Source: Shimazuella alba (lineage in GTDB: Bacteria; Bacillota; Bacilli; Thermoactinomycetales; Thermoactinomycetaceae). Taken from it: 64,000 bases of DNA. The stretch spans positions 1 to 64,000 of the forward strand of contig NZ_WUUL01000017.1 in NCBI RefSeq assembly GCF_009831235.1, in the 5' to 3' direction. This document shows, one piece after another, positions 8,663-20,546 of the stretch (positions are counted from its first letter, which is position 1; each line of letters opens with the position of its first letter). The notes below the pieces were generated by a model. That model was not told the origin of the DNA, ran no database searches, and saw only the letters and a list, made by a program, of their open reading frames with translations. The position numbers and the translations under genes are program-made.

Positions 8663-10123
8663 CTATCTATTTTTGGACTTCTTCTTTTTATCAAAAAAAC
8701 GATTTTTTTGTTTTCCAGAAGCGTAAGATCCGCCTTTACCAGTATTTCGCTTTGTTTTTGGGAAGGTTTGTCTCTCTGTTTTTCTTTTTGGTGTACGTAA
8801 TCTGCCTGGTGCATTAAGATCAGAAAGGCTCACTTTGGTTTTGTTTGGTTCTTTGGTGAGCATCTTGAGTGCCGCTGCAACGAGCGCAATGGAATCATGC
8901 TCATCCAACAATTTCTTAGCAAGTTCTCGATAAGAACCGTAATTTTTCTCTTCCACAGTACTGCGCAAGTTTTCCATTGCTGTAAATTGTTGTCCCTCTA
9001 ATGCTTCATTAATGGTTGGGATCGCTTCGCGTTTGATTTTCTTTTTGGTCATTCGTTCGATATAACGAAGATGATCCATTTCACGATAACTTACAAAGGT
9101 GATAGCTACCCCAGTTTTACCAGCACGGCCGGTTCTTCCGATACGGTGAACGTAGCTTTCTGGTTCTTGTGGAATATCGAAGTTATAGACATGTGTGACA
9201 CCAGAGATATCGAGCCCACGCGCTGCGACATCCGTTGCGACCATAATATCGATGGTACCTTCTTTAAATCGTCGTACGACGGTGTCACGCCGTGATTGAT
9301 TGAGATCACCATGTAGACCTTCAGCTGCGTATCCACGCTTGTTTAGAGCCTCTGTCAGTTCGTCTACGCGCTTCTTAGTACGACCAAAAACGATAGCGAG
9401 TTCTGGAGATTGAATATCGAGCAGGTTACACAAAACATCAAACTTCTGATTTGGAGCTAACTCGATAAAAGATTGCTCGATATTTGGCATTGTGACTTCT
9501 TTTGCTTTCACTTTTACCTGCATAGGATCAATCATAAATTTGTTTGCTAATTTACGAATCTGGTCAGGCATAGTAGCAGAGAAGAGCAATGTTTGTCTTT
9601 CTGTAGGAGCTTGAGCCAAAATCGCCTCGATATCTTCGATAAAGCCCATGTTAAGCATTTCATCTGCTTCATCAAGTACAACGATCTGTATGTTTTGTAG
9701 GCGAATCGTTTTGCGACGGAGATGATCTTGTAATCTTCCTGGAGTACCAACAATGACTTGAGGACGTTTTTTGAGTGCACGAATCTGACGATCGATATCT
9801 TGACCACCATAAACTGGTAGGGCGCGAACACGTTTAAATTGACCAATCCGATTTAACTCTTCAGCCACTTGGATAGCGAGCTCCCGTGTTGGAGCGATGA
9901 CCAAAGCTTGAATGCTGTCGTTTTGCGTATCGATGCGCTCAACAAGTGGGATGCCAAAAGCTGCGGTTTTCCCTGTTCCTGTTTGTGCTTGGCCAATAAG
10001 ATCTTTCCCGGAAATAGTGTTCGGAATTGTTTCTGCTTGGATATCTGTGGCTTCTTCATATCCCATTTGGTGGATGGCTTGAAGAAGTTGTGGGCTTAAT
10101 CCTAAATCTGAAAAAGGTTTCAA
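8663..10123 (-). CDS. cshA: DEAD-box RNA helicase CshA
   Basis: A 486-residue ATP-dependent RNA helicase. In order: F-x-D-LGLSP and the Q motif, AQTGTGKT (motif I), PTRELA (Ia), DEAD (II), SAT (III), then the second RecA domain with ARGLD and [10 protein letters not shown] (VI). A basic tail rich in Lys/Arg/Gln follows, as in CshA and CshB, which bind structured RNA and help ribosome assembly and RNA decay. Start and length are normal for CshA. No partner gene is adjacent. It converges on the candidate RNA region. Confidence 0.92.
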   Translation of the reverse strand: MKPFSDLGLSPQLLQAIHQMGYEEATDIQAETIPNTISGKDLIGQAQTGTGKTAAFGIPLVERIDTQNDSIQALVIAPTRELAIQVAEELNRIGQFKRVRALPVYGGQDIDRQIRALKKRPQVIVGTPGRLQDHLRRKTIRLQNIQIVVLDEADEMLNMGFIEDIEAILAQAPTERQTLLFSATMPDQIRKLANKFMIDPMQVKVKAKEVTMPNIEQSFIELAPNQKFDVLCNLLDIQSPELAIVFGRTKKRVDELTEALNKRGYAAEGLHGDLNQSRRDTVVRRFKEGTIDIMVATDVAARGLDISGVTHVYNFDIPQEPESYVHRIGRTGRAGKTGVAITFVSYREMDHLRYIERMTKKKIKREAIPTINEALEGQQFTAMENLRSTVEEKNYGSYRELAKKLLDEHDSIALVAAALKMLTKEPNKTKVSLSDLNAPGRLRTPKRKTERQTFPKTKRNTGKGGSYASGKQKNRFFDKKKKSKNR

Positions 10124-10273
10124 TGTGTGTAAAACTCCTTTGTTTTTTAGTTGTTTCTTTTATTATTTGTATAAAATCTCATCCTATGTTGCCGGATGTA
10201 AAAATCTTATCTTTTAAATCCCGCAAAAAATCCACCTCGACGGGTGGATTTCGATTCATCTTATTTGTTCATC

Positions 10274-10861
10274 TTATTTCTTTTCAATTACTTTGTCAAT
10301 TAGACCATATTCAAGTGCTTCTTCGGCACTCATAAAGTTGTCGCGATCTGTGTCTTTTGCAATTCGTTCGATAGGTTGGCCGGTAAACTCAGAATACAAT
10401 TTATTTAACTTATCACGCATTTTAATAATACGTTTTGCGCGAATTTCGATATCAGATGCTTGGCCTTGGGCACCGCCAAGTGGTTGGTGAATCATCACTT
10501 CACTGTTAGGTAGGGCAAAACGTTTTCCTTTTGCACCTGCTGCTAACAAGAATGAACCCATCGAAGCTGCTATTCCGATACAGTTGGTTTCTACATCTGG
10601 TTTAATAAATTGCATGGTGTCATAAATAGCCATACCTGCTGTGATAGAACCACCAGGAGAATTAATATATAAATGAATATCTTTTTCTGGATCTTCTGCT
10701 GCAAGAAACAGCAACTGAGCAACAACTACGTTCGCTACATCATCATCGATTGCACTGCCCAATAAAATAATACGATCTTTTAGTAGTCGAGAGTATATAT
10801 CATAGGAGCGCTCACCACGGTTTGTTTGTTCTACTACCATTGGTATTAGGTTATTCATCAT
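10274..10861 (-). CDS. clpP: ATP-dependent Clp protease proteolytic subunit ClpP
   Basis: Starting at the ATG at 10861, six bases after GGAGGAG, the protein is 195 residues and begins [21 protein letters not shown], matching the usual ClpP start. An upstream ATG-like extension to 10915 is unlikely to be translated. The catalytic Ser is in AASMGSFLL, His in VMIHQPLGG and Asp in DTDRDNFMS. ClpP forms the tetradecameric chamber used with ClpX and ClpC. A CtsR operator lies 56 bases upstream. Confidence 0.95.
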   Translation of the reverse strand: MMNNLIPMVVEQTNRGERSYDIYSRLLKDRIILLGSAIDDDVANVVVAQLLFLAAEDPEKDIHLYINSPGGSITAGMAIYDTMQFIKPDVETNCIGIAASMGSFLLAAGAKGKRFALPNSEVMIHQPLGGAQGQASDIEIRAKRIIKMRDKLNKLYSEFTGQPIERIAKDTDRDNFMSAEEALEYGLIDKVIEKK

Positions 10862-10916
10862 GTCAGTCTCCTCCATATGTAAGAAATATCTTGCTACGAA
10901 ACTATCATACCTCATT

Positions 10917-10933
10917 GGTCAAAAAAGGTCAAA
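10917..10933. promoter_or_regulatory. CtsR operator of clpP
   Basis: GGTCAAA-AAA-GGTCAAA is an exact tandem heptad with the 3-bp spacing of the CtsR heat-shock repressor site, just upstream of clpP. It indicates class III heat-shock control. Confidence 0.92.
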
Positions 10934-11027
10934 TGAAATATAGGGAGATTTTAATTCTCTGATTGTAGGTTTAAACATTACAGTTTTGCCCATTTATCAT
11001 TTACAATAGTCAGCATAAGAAGGAGGT

Positions 11028-11171
11028 ATGGGGATCAAGTTTTTCAATCGCCAACATGTCCTTCATTTTTATTTTTCCAATGGGAGTGAAGAGATCACTT
11101 TGAAAAGTTATCGAGCAGAAGGTATAGTTGAAAGACAAGAACATTTGAAGCTAATATTTCAAGCAGTTTGA
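11028..11171 (+). CDS. small hypothetical protein, 47 residues
   Basis: A 47-codon frame begins at an ATG preceded by AAGGAGGT four bases upstream, one of the best ribosome sites in the window. The product (start MGIKFFNRQHVLHF, end KLIFQAV) is soluble, with no recognisable motif. It lies between the divergent clpP promoter and the lipid-kinase gene, and ends 73 bases before it. A leader-peptide role cannot be excluded. Confidence 0.5.
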   Translation: MGIKFFNRQHVLHFYFSNGSEEITLKSYRAEGIVERQEHLKLIFQAV

Positions 11172-11244
11172 CTTGTCGAAAAATAAATTTTTAATAAAGC
11201 AAAGTAGTATAGAATTTTATAAATTGTTAATCGTGGTGATTAAA

Positions 11245-12141
11245 TTGAAAAGAGCAAGAATAATTTATAATCCTTCTTCTGGGAGGGAACTTTTTAAACG
11301 AGAATTACCAGAAGTTTTGGTGAAACTTGAGAAGGCTGGCTACGAAACATCCTGTCATGAGACAACTGGTAAAGGAGATGCGGAAGCAGAAGCAAAATTA
11401 GCTTCTACTCGAGGCTACGAAATTGTAATAGCTGCTGGTGGAGATGGCACTATTAATGAAGTGATAAATGGGCTGGCTAATTCATTGATTCGACCGAAGC
11501 TTGGCGTGATTCCAGTAGGTACATCAAATGACTTTGCACGAGCGCTTCATATTCCGCGCATAGTAGATAAGGCCGTAAATATAATCGTCGAGGGAAATTT
11601 CATACCAGTTGATATTGGGAAAATGAATTCTCGGTACTTTATGAATATTGCAGGGGGAGGACACCTTACAGAACTAACCTATGGAGTTCCAAGTAAACTA
11701 AAAACAGGATTAGGACAGCTTGCCTATTACCTAAAAGGAATAGAGATGATTCCTTCACTAAAATCAACTGAAGTCACAATAGAATATGATGGGAAAATTT
11801 TTGAAGGAGATATCATGCTTTTTCTCGTTGCAAATACGAACTCTGTTGGTGGATTTGAGACGTTGGCGCCAGACTCAAACGTACAAGATGGTAAGTTCTC
11901 CTTACTGATATTGAAGAAGACCCATCTGACCGATTTAATAAGAATTGCTACTTTGGCGATCCGTGGGGAACATATTAGTGATCCAAATATTATTTATGAA
12001 AAAGCAAGTACTATCAGGGTGAATGCCAAGGAGCGTATGCAAATCAATTTAGATGGGGAGTATGGTGGTGATGCTCCTGCAAATTTTGTAAATTTACAGC
12101 ATCATATCGAGATTTTTGTCCCGAATATGCACATAAAATAA
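11245..12141 (+). CDS. dgkB: diacylglycerol/lipid kinase, DgkB/YegS family
   Basis: About 298 residues starting at TTG (MKRARIIYNPSSGRE), chosen because family members start here. GTGGTGAT precedes it, and the 24 extra upstream codons are AT-rich and unlike protein. Motifs are GGDGTINEVINGL near residue 65 and PVGTSNDFARAL near 90, which bind nucleotide, then FMNIAGGG and the C-terminal INLDGEYGG. The family phosphorylates diacylglycerol to recycle lipid from lipoteichoic acid synthesis. After its stop, 12142-12350 is AT-rich with nothing I can support. Confidence 0.9.
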   Translation: MKRARIIYNPSSGRELFKRELPEVLVKLEKAGYETSCHETTGKGDAEAEAKLASTRGYEIVIAAGGDGTINEVINGLANSLIRPKLGVIPVGTSNDFARALHIPRIVDKAVNIIVEGNFIPVDIGKMNSRYFMNIAGGGHLTELTYGVPSKLKTGLGQLAYYLKGIEMIPSLKSTEVTIEYDGKIFEGDIMLFLVANTNSVGGFETLAPDSNVQDGKFSLLILKKTHLTDLIRIATLAIRGEHISDPNIIYEKASTIRVNAKERMQINLDGEYGGDAPANFVNLQHHIEIFVPNMHIK

Positions 12142-12396
12142 ATTATCTAAAAAGGTCAAACGACTTTAAGGGTGAGTTGTATTCTCACATAAAAATATGA
12201 AGGATGATGAAGTTATTCTGTATATTTAGTAATTTTTGATAGTCTAAAAAGGTTTTTTGATGAAAGATCCTACTGAAAGATATTCAGCTTGATTATTATT
12301 CTAACAAGGGCGAATTTTTTGTTACCTACATACAAGGTATTATATAATATAAGTACAGCACAACGAGTCCCTGACAGGGGTAGAAAGTAGGTACTA

Positions 12397-12627
12397 GTGA
12401 CCATGGGATCGGTGCAGGTTCTGGAAGACTTCCGGTCGCTTGCTCTCCATCACGTGTGGTCCATGCTCATCGAGCCGGGGTTGCGTGTTCGCAATGCAGA
12501 CGACAGAGCCGTCAAGTCTCTGATGAATGCAAACATGCAATACAAGGCGATCCAGAACGCTCGGAGGATCGAAGACATTCGCTTCGCCCTTCTGAACGCG
12601 ATGGTAATGCCTTTCCAACGATCCTGA
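12397..12627 (+). CDS. GC-rich orphan gene A, 76-residue unknown protein
   Basis: A GC-rich frame with C/G-ending codons, flanked by AT-rich DNA on both sides. It may start at GTG 12397 or ATG 12403, after AGTAGG. The product (VLEDFRSLALHHVWSML, then NARRIEDIRFALLN) is probably helical and soluble. Upstream TTGTTA-18 bp-TATAAT (around 12319-12348) is a plausible promoter, and CCCTGACAGGG forms a small hairpin in the leader. No family recognised. Codon use is unlike the neighbouring lipid kinase, which indicates transfer. Confidence 0.6.
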   Translation: MTMGSVQVLEDFRSLALHHVWSMLIEPGLRVRNADDRAVKSLMNANMQYKAIQNARRIEDIRFALLNAMVMPFQRS

Positions 12628-12780
12628 GGGACTCACCCCAGTATAGAAAAAGTTGATGGCACTGGTACTAGTTAGCCTCCTTCTTTCTGTGCTGGGCCCG
12701 AATGTGATTTTATTTATATAGATAATGGTGTGATAAGAATGATACTGAGGAAAACGAAAATTAGTGAAGAGCATGGAATG

Positions 12781-12809
12781 AGAGAGACGTTTTTTAAAAA
12801 CGTCTCTCT
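12781..12809. terminator. terminator beside tRNA-Arg fragment
   Basis: AGAGAGACGTTTTT-t-AAAAACGTCTCTCT. It lies immediately beyond the 3' end of the tRNA-Arg remnant (minus strand), as a tRNA terminator would. Confidence 0.8.
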
Positions 12810-12816
12810 TTTCATG

Positions 12817-12862
12817 GGTGTGTCTACCAAGATTCGAACCTGGGAACTCGGTCCGTAGACCG
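12817..12862 (-). pseudogene. 3'-half remnant of a tRNA-Arg gene
   Basis: On the minus strand this reads from the anticodon stem through the T-arm (CCCAGGTTCGAATCTTGGT) to the acceptor end. It matches the intact tRNA-Arg 1.3 kb away with several substitutions. The 5' half is absent. A 3'-half copy in the same orientation as an intact tRNA is what integration at a tRNA leaves behind, though a decayed tandem tRNA would look similar. Confidence 0.7.
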
Positions 12863-13208
12863 TTAATAAATAATTTTCGCTATGTAAAAACGCTCAATTG
12901 TGTTAATTATTACGTATACCGTACGTTAAATGATGTATCCCTTACAGCTATGCACGAGTTTATGCAATACCCCCAGTTTAAACCAATTGTCGGCAAATTT
13001 CGGGTATCTGGATCGAGGCTATATTTCGACGCCTCTAGGGTTAAAAATGATTGAAACAAGTAAGATGATCTTTTTTGTCAATCTCAAGACCAACAACATG
13101 AAAAAACGATTGAATAAAATGAATATTTTAAAAATCCACGTTCTCGCTTCTCGTGTACGCGTGTTTTTGCGAACAGTGATCTATTTATAACGTTTCATAT
13201 ATTTCAGG
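12863..13208. other. AT-rich gap without genes
   Basis: Between the tRNA-Arg remnant and gene B I see only AT-rich sequence with many stops, including a possible remnant reading around 12950-13080. No supported feature. Confidence 0.5.
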
Positions 13209-13239
13209 CCTCTGGATAACAACACTGGTTATCCAGAGG
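13209..13239 (-). terminator. hairpin after GC-rich gene B
   Basis: CCTCTGGATAAC-aacactg-GTTATCCAGAGG, 50 bases beyond the stop of gene B on its strand. Confidence 0.75.
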
Positions 13240-13287
13240 GGACGCCTGTAGGTCAAACACAAGTGCTCGACCATTGAACCACTACCA

Positions 13288-13728
13288 TCACAATTTGGGA
13301 TCGAACATGCCGCCCTCGAGCTTGTAGGTGATCCACTTCCCATCCTTTCGGATGAGGTGAAGGAATCGGTTTTCCGGAACCGGGTAGATGACGTCCTTTC
13401 CCTCGTGGTTGCGGACCGTGATGCGTCCTCCACGGATGATGAAGTAGGCCTCCATGTGGCCGTACGCTTCTGCGAACGTCTGATCCTGTGTCGGGAGCGT
13501 TCTGGCCTTGTAGAAGTCGTTGATCCGGAGCTCTCGATTGTACTGAGCCGACCGGATGGTGACTTCCATACGATTAACCGGAACACCCCCACCCAGGGCC
13601 TGGAAATAGAATCGATCGTCGTGCGCGTTGAAACTCCAGTCTACATGCTCGGCGACTACGTCCATCGTCCCTGAGTTGTACTCGTGGAGGGTGATGTTGT
13701 TCAGGTCGTGCGTGTGCGTGATTTCCAT
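13288..13728 (-). CDS. GC-rich orphan gene B, 146-residue unknown protein
   Basis: The ATG at 13728 follows AAGGAG by six bases, giving a 146-residue soluble protein rich in beta-type sequence (start MEITHTHDLNNITLHEYN, later YFIIRGGRITVRNHEGKD and end EGGMFDPKL). GC content and C-ending codons contrast sharply with the AT-rich flanks. Upstream on its strand a TATAAT sits 17 bp after TTTCCA (near 13756-13784). The SD can pair with a GCTC just before it. No family recognised. It lies between the tRNA-Arg remnant and the intact tRNA-Arg, so it may be integration cargo. Confidence 0.65.
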   Translation of the reverse strand: MEITHTHDLNNITLHEYNSGTMDVVAEHVDWSFNAHDDRFYFQALGGGVPVNRMEVTIRSAQYNRELRINDFYKARTLPTQDQTFAEAYGHMEAYFIIRGGRITVRNHEGKDVIYPVPENRFLHLIRKDGKWITYKLEGGMFDPKL

Positions 13729-14030
13729 GAGAGCTCCTTGAGCCAAACTTACAGGTGAATGATTTTATTATATCGAATAATTCATTTTGTGGAAAGTTGC
13801 TGGCAATATGGCGAATTTCATATGGATCTCGATTTGATAATGCTCATTTGTTGTTGAAGGTTACGAGGGTGTATTTATTCCGCTTTTGGGTTATTAAAAA
13901 GTCCTAGGTTTCCTTCAGCTTGATTTCATAGGAATTATTAATGACAGGGTATATTGTTTTACAAGCGCTAATATGGGTTTTACCTTTACGTTTCTAACTA
14001 GTAATCTGCGAGGTGTTTCGGTTATAATAA

Positions 14031-14073
14031 AAACGTCCTCGCTTCATCTGATACAGATGAAGCGAGGACGTTT
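14031..14073 (-). terminator. terminator of tRNA-Arg
   Basis: A 20-bp stem (AAACGTCCTCGCTTCATCTG and complement) with a 3-base loop, located 70 bases after the tRNA 3' end. Confidence 0.85.
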
Positions 14074-14145
14074 GACACATTCCATTACGTTAATTTAACG
14101 CTTTTCGACGTTTAAAATAAACGCTTAAGTTAAGACATCGCTAGA

Positions 14146-14220
14146 TGGTGCGCCTACCAGGATTCGAACCTGGGCACCCGGTTCCGGAGACCGGTGCTCT
14201 ATCCCCTGAGCTATAGGCGC
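14146..14220 (-). tRNA. tRNA-Arg (anticodon CCG)
   Basis: A complete cloverleaf on the minus strand: acceptor GCGCCTA/TAGGCGC, D-arm AGCTCAGGGGATAGAGC, anticodon stem CCGGT/ACCGG with loop CTCCGGA, T-arm with GGTTCGAATCC and encoded CCA. Anticodon CCG reads CGG codons, which are commoner in the GC-rich genes of this window than in native ones. Confidence 0.95.
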
Positions 14221-14621
14221 ATGATAGAACAACCGTTATTATACCATGTTACGTGCTATATGTACAAGAATAAAAAAAGTGTACAATTTGTGGTTTACCT
14301 ATACCCTAAAATATAGTAATTTAAAGATGTAATGATTTTTGTTGACAGTGATTGATCCTATACATCGTTTCTTAAGGTGATAGGAGTTGGTTGATGGTGA
14401 TCTCACTAGAAAACGAAAGATGTTATCACACAAGTGATAGTAAGCGGTTTCCATAGACGATATGTCTTACACGTTAGAGATCAGATAACAATTTCAACTC
14501 CCGTCTGAAAAGATGATGGGTGCCTTTCATCGTTAACAGTCCAAAAGGACTGTTTTTATTTATTTGAAATGGTATTTTTTTGGTCATACTACTAAGGAAT
14601 GCGTATAAGGAGGAAATATTT
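14221..14621 (+). promoter_or_regulatory. gap operon leader with internal terminator
   Basis: Four hundred bases separate tRNA-Arg from gap. A TTGACA at 14344 may belong to a promoter. A 20-codon frame begins with ATG at about 14394 after GGAG. TATCAC/GTGATA can form a stem near 14424-14439. The hairpin AACAGTCC-aaaa-GGACTGTT with a T-run (14535-14560) is an intrinsic terminator 60 bases before the gap start. This looks like a leader with conditional termination. The cggR repressor gene that precedes gap in many Bacillales is absent. Confidence 0.5.
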
Positions 14622-15632
14622 ATGGGCAAAGGCAGAGTAGCAATTAATGGATTTGGAAGAATTGGGCGTAATGTTTTCCGGTCTCTGATCGATCACCCAA
14701 ACTTAGAAGTAGTTACTGTGAACGATCTTACCGATAGCAAAACATTGGCTCATTTACTTAAATATGATTCTGTACATGGTACATTGGATGCAACGGTAAA
14801 AGTATCCGACAATGGTTTTAAAGTAAACGATCACGAGGTGAAAGTAACAGCAGAACGTGATCCAGAAAAACTATCTTGGGAACAAGATAACATCGATATT
14901 GTCATTGAATCCACAGGTCGTTTTACCAAACGTGCTGATGCTGAGAAACATCTCAAAGCTGGTGCGAAAAAAGTAATTATTTCCGCTCCTGCTACTGATG
15001 AAGATATCACGATTGTATTAGGTGTAAATGAAGATAAATATGATGCACAAAGCCATCATGTGATTTCCAATGCTTCTTGTACCACCAACTGTTTGGCTCC
15101 AGTAGCAAAAGTGTTACATGAAAAATTTGGTCTGAAACGCGGTTTTATGACAACAGCACATGCTTATACCAATGACCAACAAATTCTCGATCTCCCTCAC
15201 AAAGACCTTCGTCGTGCACGTGCTGCTGCGATGTCCATGATCCCAACTACCACTGGTGCTGCAAAAGCAATTTCACTTGTTCTTCCTGAATTAAAAGGGA
15301 AGCTAAATGGTATGTCTATTCGCGTTCCTTCACCAACTGTTTCTATCGTGGACCTTGTAGCTGAATTGGACAAAAATGTTACCATAGAAGAGGTAAACAG
15401 TGCTTTGAAAGCAGCAGCAGAAGGAGAATTGGAAAACATCTTAGGATATTCCAATGAACCACTCGTATCCATTGATTACAAAGGAAATCCACATTCTTCT
15501 ATCGTAGATGGTCTTTCTACCATGGTTTTGGAAGACAATATGGTAAAAGTACTTGCATGGTATGATAATGAGTGGGGTTATTCTTGCAGAGTTGTAGATC
15601 TAGTTGACTTTATTTTGGAAAAAGGCATTTAA
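14622..15632 (+). CDS. gap: glyceraldehyde-3-phosphate dehydrogenase
   Basis: A 336-residue NAD-dependent GAPDH. The ATG at 14622 follows AAGGAGGAAA and gives [19 protein letters not shown]; an upstream in-frame start at 14580 is unlikely. The nucleotide motif GFGRIGR, the catalytic Cys in [12 protein letters not shown] and the C-terminal WYDNEWGYS are present. It turns glyceraldehyde-3-phosphate into 1,3-bisphosphoglycerate and opens the lower-glycolysis operon. Confidence 0.96.
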   Translation: MGKGRVAINGFGRIGRNVFRSLIDHPNLEVVTVNDLTDSKTLAHLLKYDSVHGTLDATVKVSDNGFKVNDHEVKVTAERDPEKLSWEQDNIDIVIESTGRFTKRADAEKHLKAGAKKVIISAPATDEDITIVLGVNEDKYDAQSHHVISNASCTTNCLAPVAKVLHEKFGLKRGFMTTAHAYTNDQQILDLPHKDLRRARAAAMSMIPTTTGAAKAISLVLPELKGKLNGMSIRVPSPTVSIVDLVAELDKNVTIEEVNSALKAAAEGELENILGYSNEPLVSIDYKGNPHSSIVDGLSTMVLEDNMVKVLAWYDNEWGYSCRVVDLVDFILEKGI

Positions 15633-15746
15633 TCCTTTTATTGAAACAGATTACTCTGTAGAAAGGTGCGGAATGATCGGTTACAATCAAGAGCGATTTG
15701 TGTAATCGATGATTTTGTATGCAGTCAATGAGGGAGGAAATCACCT

Positions 15747-16931
15747 TTGAATAAACTTACAGTTTATGATGTCGATCTACATAGCAAGCGGGTGTTTTGC
15801 CGCGTAGATTTTAATGTTCCATTAACGGAAGGGAAAGTAGCAGATGATACTAGGATTCGTGCTGCTATCCCAACCATCCAATACTTGGTCGAACAAGGGG
15901 CAAAAATCATTCTTGTTAGTCATTTAGGCCGCCCAAAAGGTCAAGTGGTAGAGGAATTTAGACTTACTCCAGTAGCAAAACGGTTAAGTGAGTTACTCTC
16001 CAAAGATGTAAAAAAAGTAGATCAAGTAATAGGTGTTGAAGTAGCCCAAGCTGTAGAACAGTTAAAAGACGGGGAGATTCTCCTCTTGGAAAATGTTCGC
16101 TTTGAAGCTGGGGAGGAAAAAAATGATCCAGCCTTAGCGAAGTCTTTTGCAGACTTAGCAGATGTATTTGTCAATGATGCATTTGGAGCTGCTCACCGCG
16201 CTCATGCCTCAACTGCTGGTATCGCTTCGTACATCCCTGCTGTTGCAGGGTTATTACTCAAAAAAGAATTAGAAGTTTTAGGTAAAGCAATTGGCGAACC
16301 AGAACGTCCTTTTACTGCTATCATTGGTGGAGCAAAAGTAAAAGATAAGATTGAAGTCATCCAAAACCTACTACAAAAAGTGGATAATTTGCTTATTGGT
16401 GGGGGTCTAGCATTTACATTTGTGAAGGCACAAGGTTATGAGATAGGTACCTCTTTGTTAGAAGAAGATAAGTTAGATTTAGCAAAAAGTTTGATTCAAC
16501 AAGCTGAAGACAAAGGTGTTAAGCTTTATCTGCCGATTGATGCAGTGACAGCTGATCGTTTTGCTCCAGACGCTCTTGCTACAGCAGTCAATATTGATAG
16601 CATCCCAGCGGATCAAATGGCCTTGGATATCGGCCCGAAAACAAGTGAACAGTTTCGCGATGCAGTCCTCTCTTCACAATTGGTACTATGGAATGGACCA
16701 ATGGGTGTTTTTGAGATGGACAGATTTGCACAAGGAACCTATCGTGTAGCAGAGGCATTAGCTGAGTCTCATGCATATTCCATTGTTGGTGGAGGAGATT
16801 CTGCAGCAGCACTGGTCAAATCAGGACTTGCTGATCGAGTTGATCATATCTCTACTGGTGGTGGAGCTTCGCTAGAGTTTCTAGAAGGAAAAGAGTTACC
16901 TGGTGTAGTTGCATTAACAGATAAAGAATAG
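15747..16931 (+). CDS. pgk: phosphoglycerate kinase
   Basis: A 394-residue PGK. The TTG start follows AGGGAGGAAATCACC. Seen are RVDFNVPL near residue 20, [11 protein letters not shown], the hinge and C-domain with [14 protein letters not shown], the nucleotide loop and [13 protein letters not shown], then [16 protein letters not shown]. It makes ATP from 1,3-bisphosphoglycerate. The 114-base gap after gap holds no clear terminator, so the operon continues. Confidence 0.96.
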   Translation: MNKLTVYDVDLHSKRVFCRVDFNVPLTEGKVADDTRIRAAIPTIQYLVEQGAKIILVSHLGRPKGQVVEEFRLTPVAKRLSELLSKDVKKVDQVIGVEVAQAVEQLKDGEILLLENVRFEAGEEKNDPALAKSFADLADVFVNDAFGAAHRAHASTAGIASYIPAVAGLLLKKELEVLGKAIGEPERPFTAIIGGAKVKDKIEVIQNLLQKVDNLLIGGGLAFTFVKAQGYEIGTSLLEEDKLDLAKSLIQQAEDKGVKLYLPIDAVTADRFAPDALATAVNIDSIPADQMALDIGPKTSEQFRDAVLSSQLVLWNGPMGVFEMDRFAQGTYRVAEALAESHAYSIVGGGDSAAALVKSGLADRVDHISTGGGASLEFLEGKELPGVVALTDKE

Positions 16932-16943
16932 GGGGGTACAGTC

Positions 16944-17681
16944 ATGCGCAAGCCTGTACTTGCAGGGAACTGGAAGATGTATAAAACGATATTAGAAACA
17001 AAAGATTTTCTAAGACAGTTCCATGAGCATACCATTTCCGATGATCGAGAAGTGGTTATATGCGCTCCATATCCTGCCTTACCATGGCTTACAGAAGCAT
17101 GTGAAGGTACATCTATTCAAATAGGTGCCCAAAACGTGCATTGGGAGCTAGAAGGAGCTTTTACTGGAGAAGTAAGTGTACAGATGCTAAAAGCTCTCCA
17201 CGTTACCCATGTGATTATCGGTCACTCGGAGAGACGTGCTTATTTCGCAGAAACGGATGAGATGATAGGGCGGAAACTGCGTACAGCTTTAACTGCTGGT
17301 TTAACCCCTATTCTTTGTATTGGAGAGACCTTAGAAGAGAAAGAACTGGGAAAAACAAATGAAGTAGTGAAGCGGCAGTTACGCACTGCTTTAGAGGATG
17401 TAAGTCCTGTTGAAGTGGGCAAACTAATCATAGCTTACGAACCAGTTTGGGCAATTGGGTCGGGACTTGCAGCAACCGATGAAGATGCGGAAAATGTCAT
17501 CTCCTATATTCGTTCTTTGTTACCTGAAAGATACCAAGATAAGGTTCGCATTCTTTATGGTGGCAGTGTAAAACCAGAAAATATTGCAGCATATATGAGT
17601 CAGCCTAATATTGATGGTGCGCTCGTCGGTGGTGCTAGCCTTGACCCCGATGTGTTCCACAAAATGCTCGTTGAGGTGTAA
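16944..17681 (+). CDS. tpiA: triosephosphate isomerase
   Basis: A 245-residue TIM barrel: start MRKPVLAGNWKMYKT, catalytic His in VIIGHSERR, catalytic Glu in YEPVWAIGSG, phosphate loop GGSVKPEN and GALVGGASL. It follows pgk by 12 bases with GGGGGG as the ribosome site. Confidence 0.96.
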   Translation: MRKPVLAGNWKMYKTILETKDFLRQFHEHTISDDREVVICAPYPALPWLTEACEGTSIQIGAQNVHWELEGAFTGEVSVQMLKALHVTHVIIGHSERRAYFAETDEMIGRKLRTALTAGLTPILCIGETLEEKELGKTNEVVKRQLRTALEDVSPVEVGKLIIAYEPVWAIGSGLAATDEDAENVISYIRSLLPERYQDKVRILYGGSVKPENIAAYMSQPNIDGALVGGASLDPDVFHKMLVEV

Positions 17682-17684
17682 ATC

Positions 17685-19226
17685 ATGCATAAACCAGTTA
17701 TGCTTTGCATTTTAGATGGTTTTGGTCTTCGTCAAGAAACCAAAGGAAATGCAGTAGCAGCAGCGAAAAAACCAAACTTTGATCGATATTGGAGTCAGTT
17801 TCCGCACACTACATTGCAAGCGAGTGGACATGCTGTCGGCTTGCCTGAAGGGCAAATGGGTAACTCGGAGGTAGGGCACTTAAACATCGGTGCTGGGCGT
17901 ATTGTATATCAAGATCTGACTAGATTGACCAAAGCAATTGACGATGGCTCCTTTTTTCACAATGAGACATTTATCCAAGCTGTGAAACATGTGAAAGAAC
18001 ACAATAGCAGTCTTCATTTGTATGGTTTGCTTTCGGATGGTGGTGTACATAGTCATATCGAGCATCTATTCGCTCTTCTGGAACTGGCAGCAGAAGAAAA
18101 ATTGGAAAAAGTGTTTGTGCATGCTTTCTTAGATGGCAGAGATGTTTCTCCAGATAGTTCTGTGAAATATATCCATCAACTGCAAGCAAAAATGCAAGAA
18201 TTAGGTGTAGGGAAGATTGCTACCTTGCAAGGTCGATACTATGCAATGGATCGAGATAAACGCTGGGAACGCACTGAAAAATCTTATAATGCAATGGTTT
18301 ATGGGAAAGGACCAACATATCAAGACCCTATCCAAGCAGTGCATGAGTCCTACGAAAAAAGTATCTACGATGAATTTGTTATGCCGACCGTTATAGCAGA
18401 TGAGCAAGGTAAGCCAGTAGGCACTATACAAAATGATGATGCTATAATCTTTTATAATTTTCGCCCAGACCGTGCGATTCAGATCTCCCAAGCTTTTACC
18501 AATGCAGATTTCCGTGGATTTGACCGTGGCGAGCATCCACCACATGATCTGTTTTATGTCTGTATTACGAAATTTAGCGAAACAGTTGGCGGTTTTGTAG
18601 CTTATAAACCTAGTAATTTGGATAACACTTTGGGTGAAGTATTGTCTCAAAATGGATTGCGCCAACTGCGAATTGCGGAGACAGAAAAGTATCCTCATGT
18701 TACTTTTTTCTTTAGTGGTGGGCGGGAAGATCCATTCCCTGGTGAAAAACGTATACTGATCAATTCCCCAAAAGTGGCTACATATGACCTCAAGCCAGAG
18801 ATGAGTGCATATGAAGTAACGGATGCACTTTTGACAGAGATCAACGAAGAAAACTTTGATGTGATCATTCTTAACTTTGCCAATCCTGATATGGTTGGTC
18901 ATTCGGGTAAAATGGAGCCAACAGTAAAGGCGATTGAAACTGTCGATGAATGTCTCGGCAAGCTTGTAGATGCATTGCTTGCAAAGAATGGTGTAGCTAT
19001 TATTACTGCTGACCATGGAAATTCTGATATGGTAATTGATGAAAATGGAAATCCATTTACAGCACATACAACAAACCCTGTTCCTTGTATTGTGACATTA
19101 CCTGAGACGAAGCTTCGGGAAGACGGCGTGTTAGCAGATCTTTCTCCAACGATATTAGATTTACTTGATGTAGAAAAACCGAATGAAATGACAGGAACAA
19201 CTTTGCGATTAGGAGGTATTACATAA
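17685..19226 (+). CDS. gpmI: cofactor-independent phosphoglycerate mutase
   Basis: A 513-residue Mn-dependent iPGM of the alkaline phosphatase superfamily. CILDGFGLR at the N-terminus and [15 protein letters not shown] near residue 57 carry the metal site and the Ser nucleophile; the C-terminal [11 protein letters not shown] and TAHTTNPVP hold further metal ligands. It starts three bases after tpiA and ends directly against the eno start, so translation is coupled. Confidence 0.96.
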   Translation: MHKPVMLCILDGFGLRQETKGNAVAAAKKPNFDRYWSQFPHTTLQASGHAVGLPEGQMGNSEVGHLNIGAGRIVYQDLTRLTKAIDDGSFFHNETFIQAVKHVKEHNSSLHLYGLLSDGGVHSHIEHLFALLELAAEEKLEKVFVHAFLDGRDVSPDSSVKYIHQLQAKMQELGVGKIATLQGRYYAMDRDKRWERTEKSYNAMVYGKGPTYQDPIQAVHESYEKSIYDEFVMPTVIADEQGKPVGTIQNDDAIIFYNFRPDRAIQISQAFTNADFRGFDRGEHPPHDLFYVCITKFSETVGGFVAYKPSNLDNTLGEVLSQNGLRQLRIAETEKYPHVTFFFSGGREDPFPGEKRILINSPKVATYDLKPEMSAYEVTDALLTEINEENFDVIILNFANPDMVGHSGKMEPTVKAIETVDECLGKLVDALLAKNGVAIITADHGNSDMVIDENGNPFTAHTTNPVPCIVTLPETKLREDGVLADLSPTILDLLDVEKPNEMTGTTLRLGGIT

Positions 19227-20510
<1,284 letters not shown>

Positions 20511-20546
20511 ATGTGGTAAATTGAATGAGGCGAGGAGGTTTGTTAT

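Noticed and set aside
14500-14560. T-box riboswitch before gap
   Set aside because: The conserved T-box sequence is not present; only a terminator and small stems are seen.
18201-19067. 288-codon frame antisense to gpmI
   Set aside because: gpmI is certain and the frame has no start signal.
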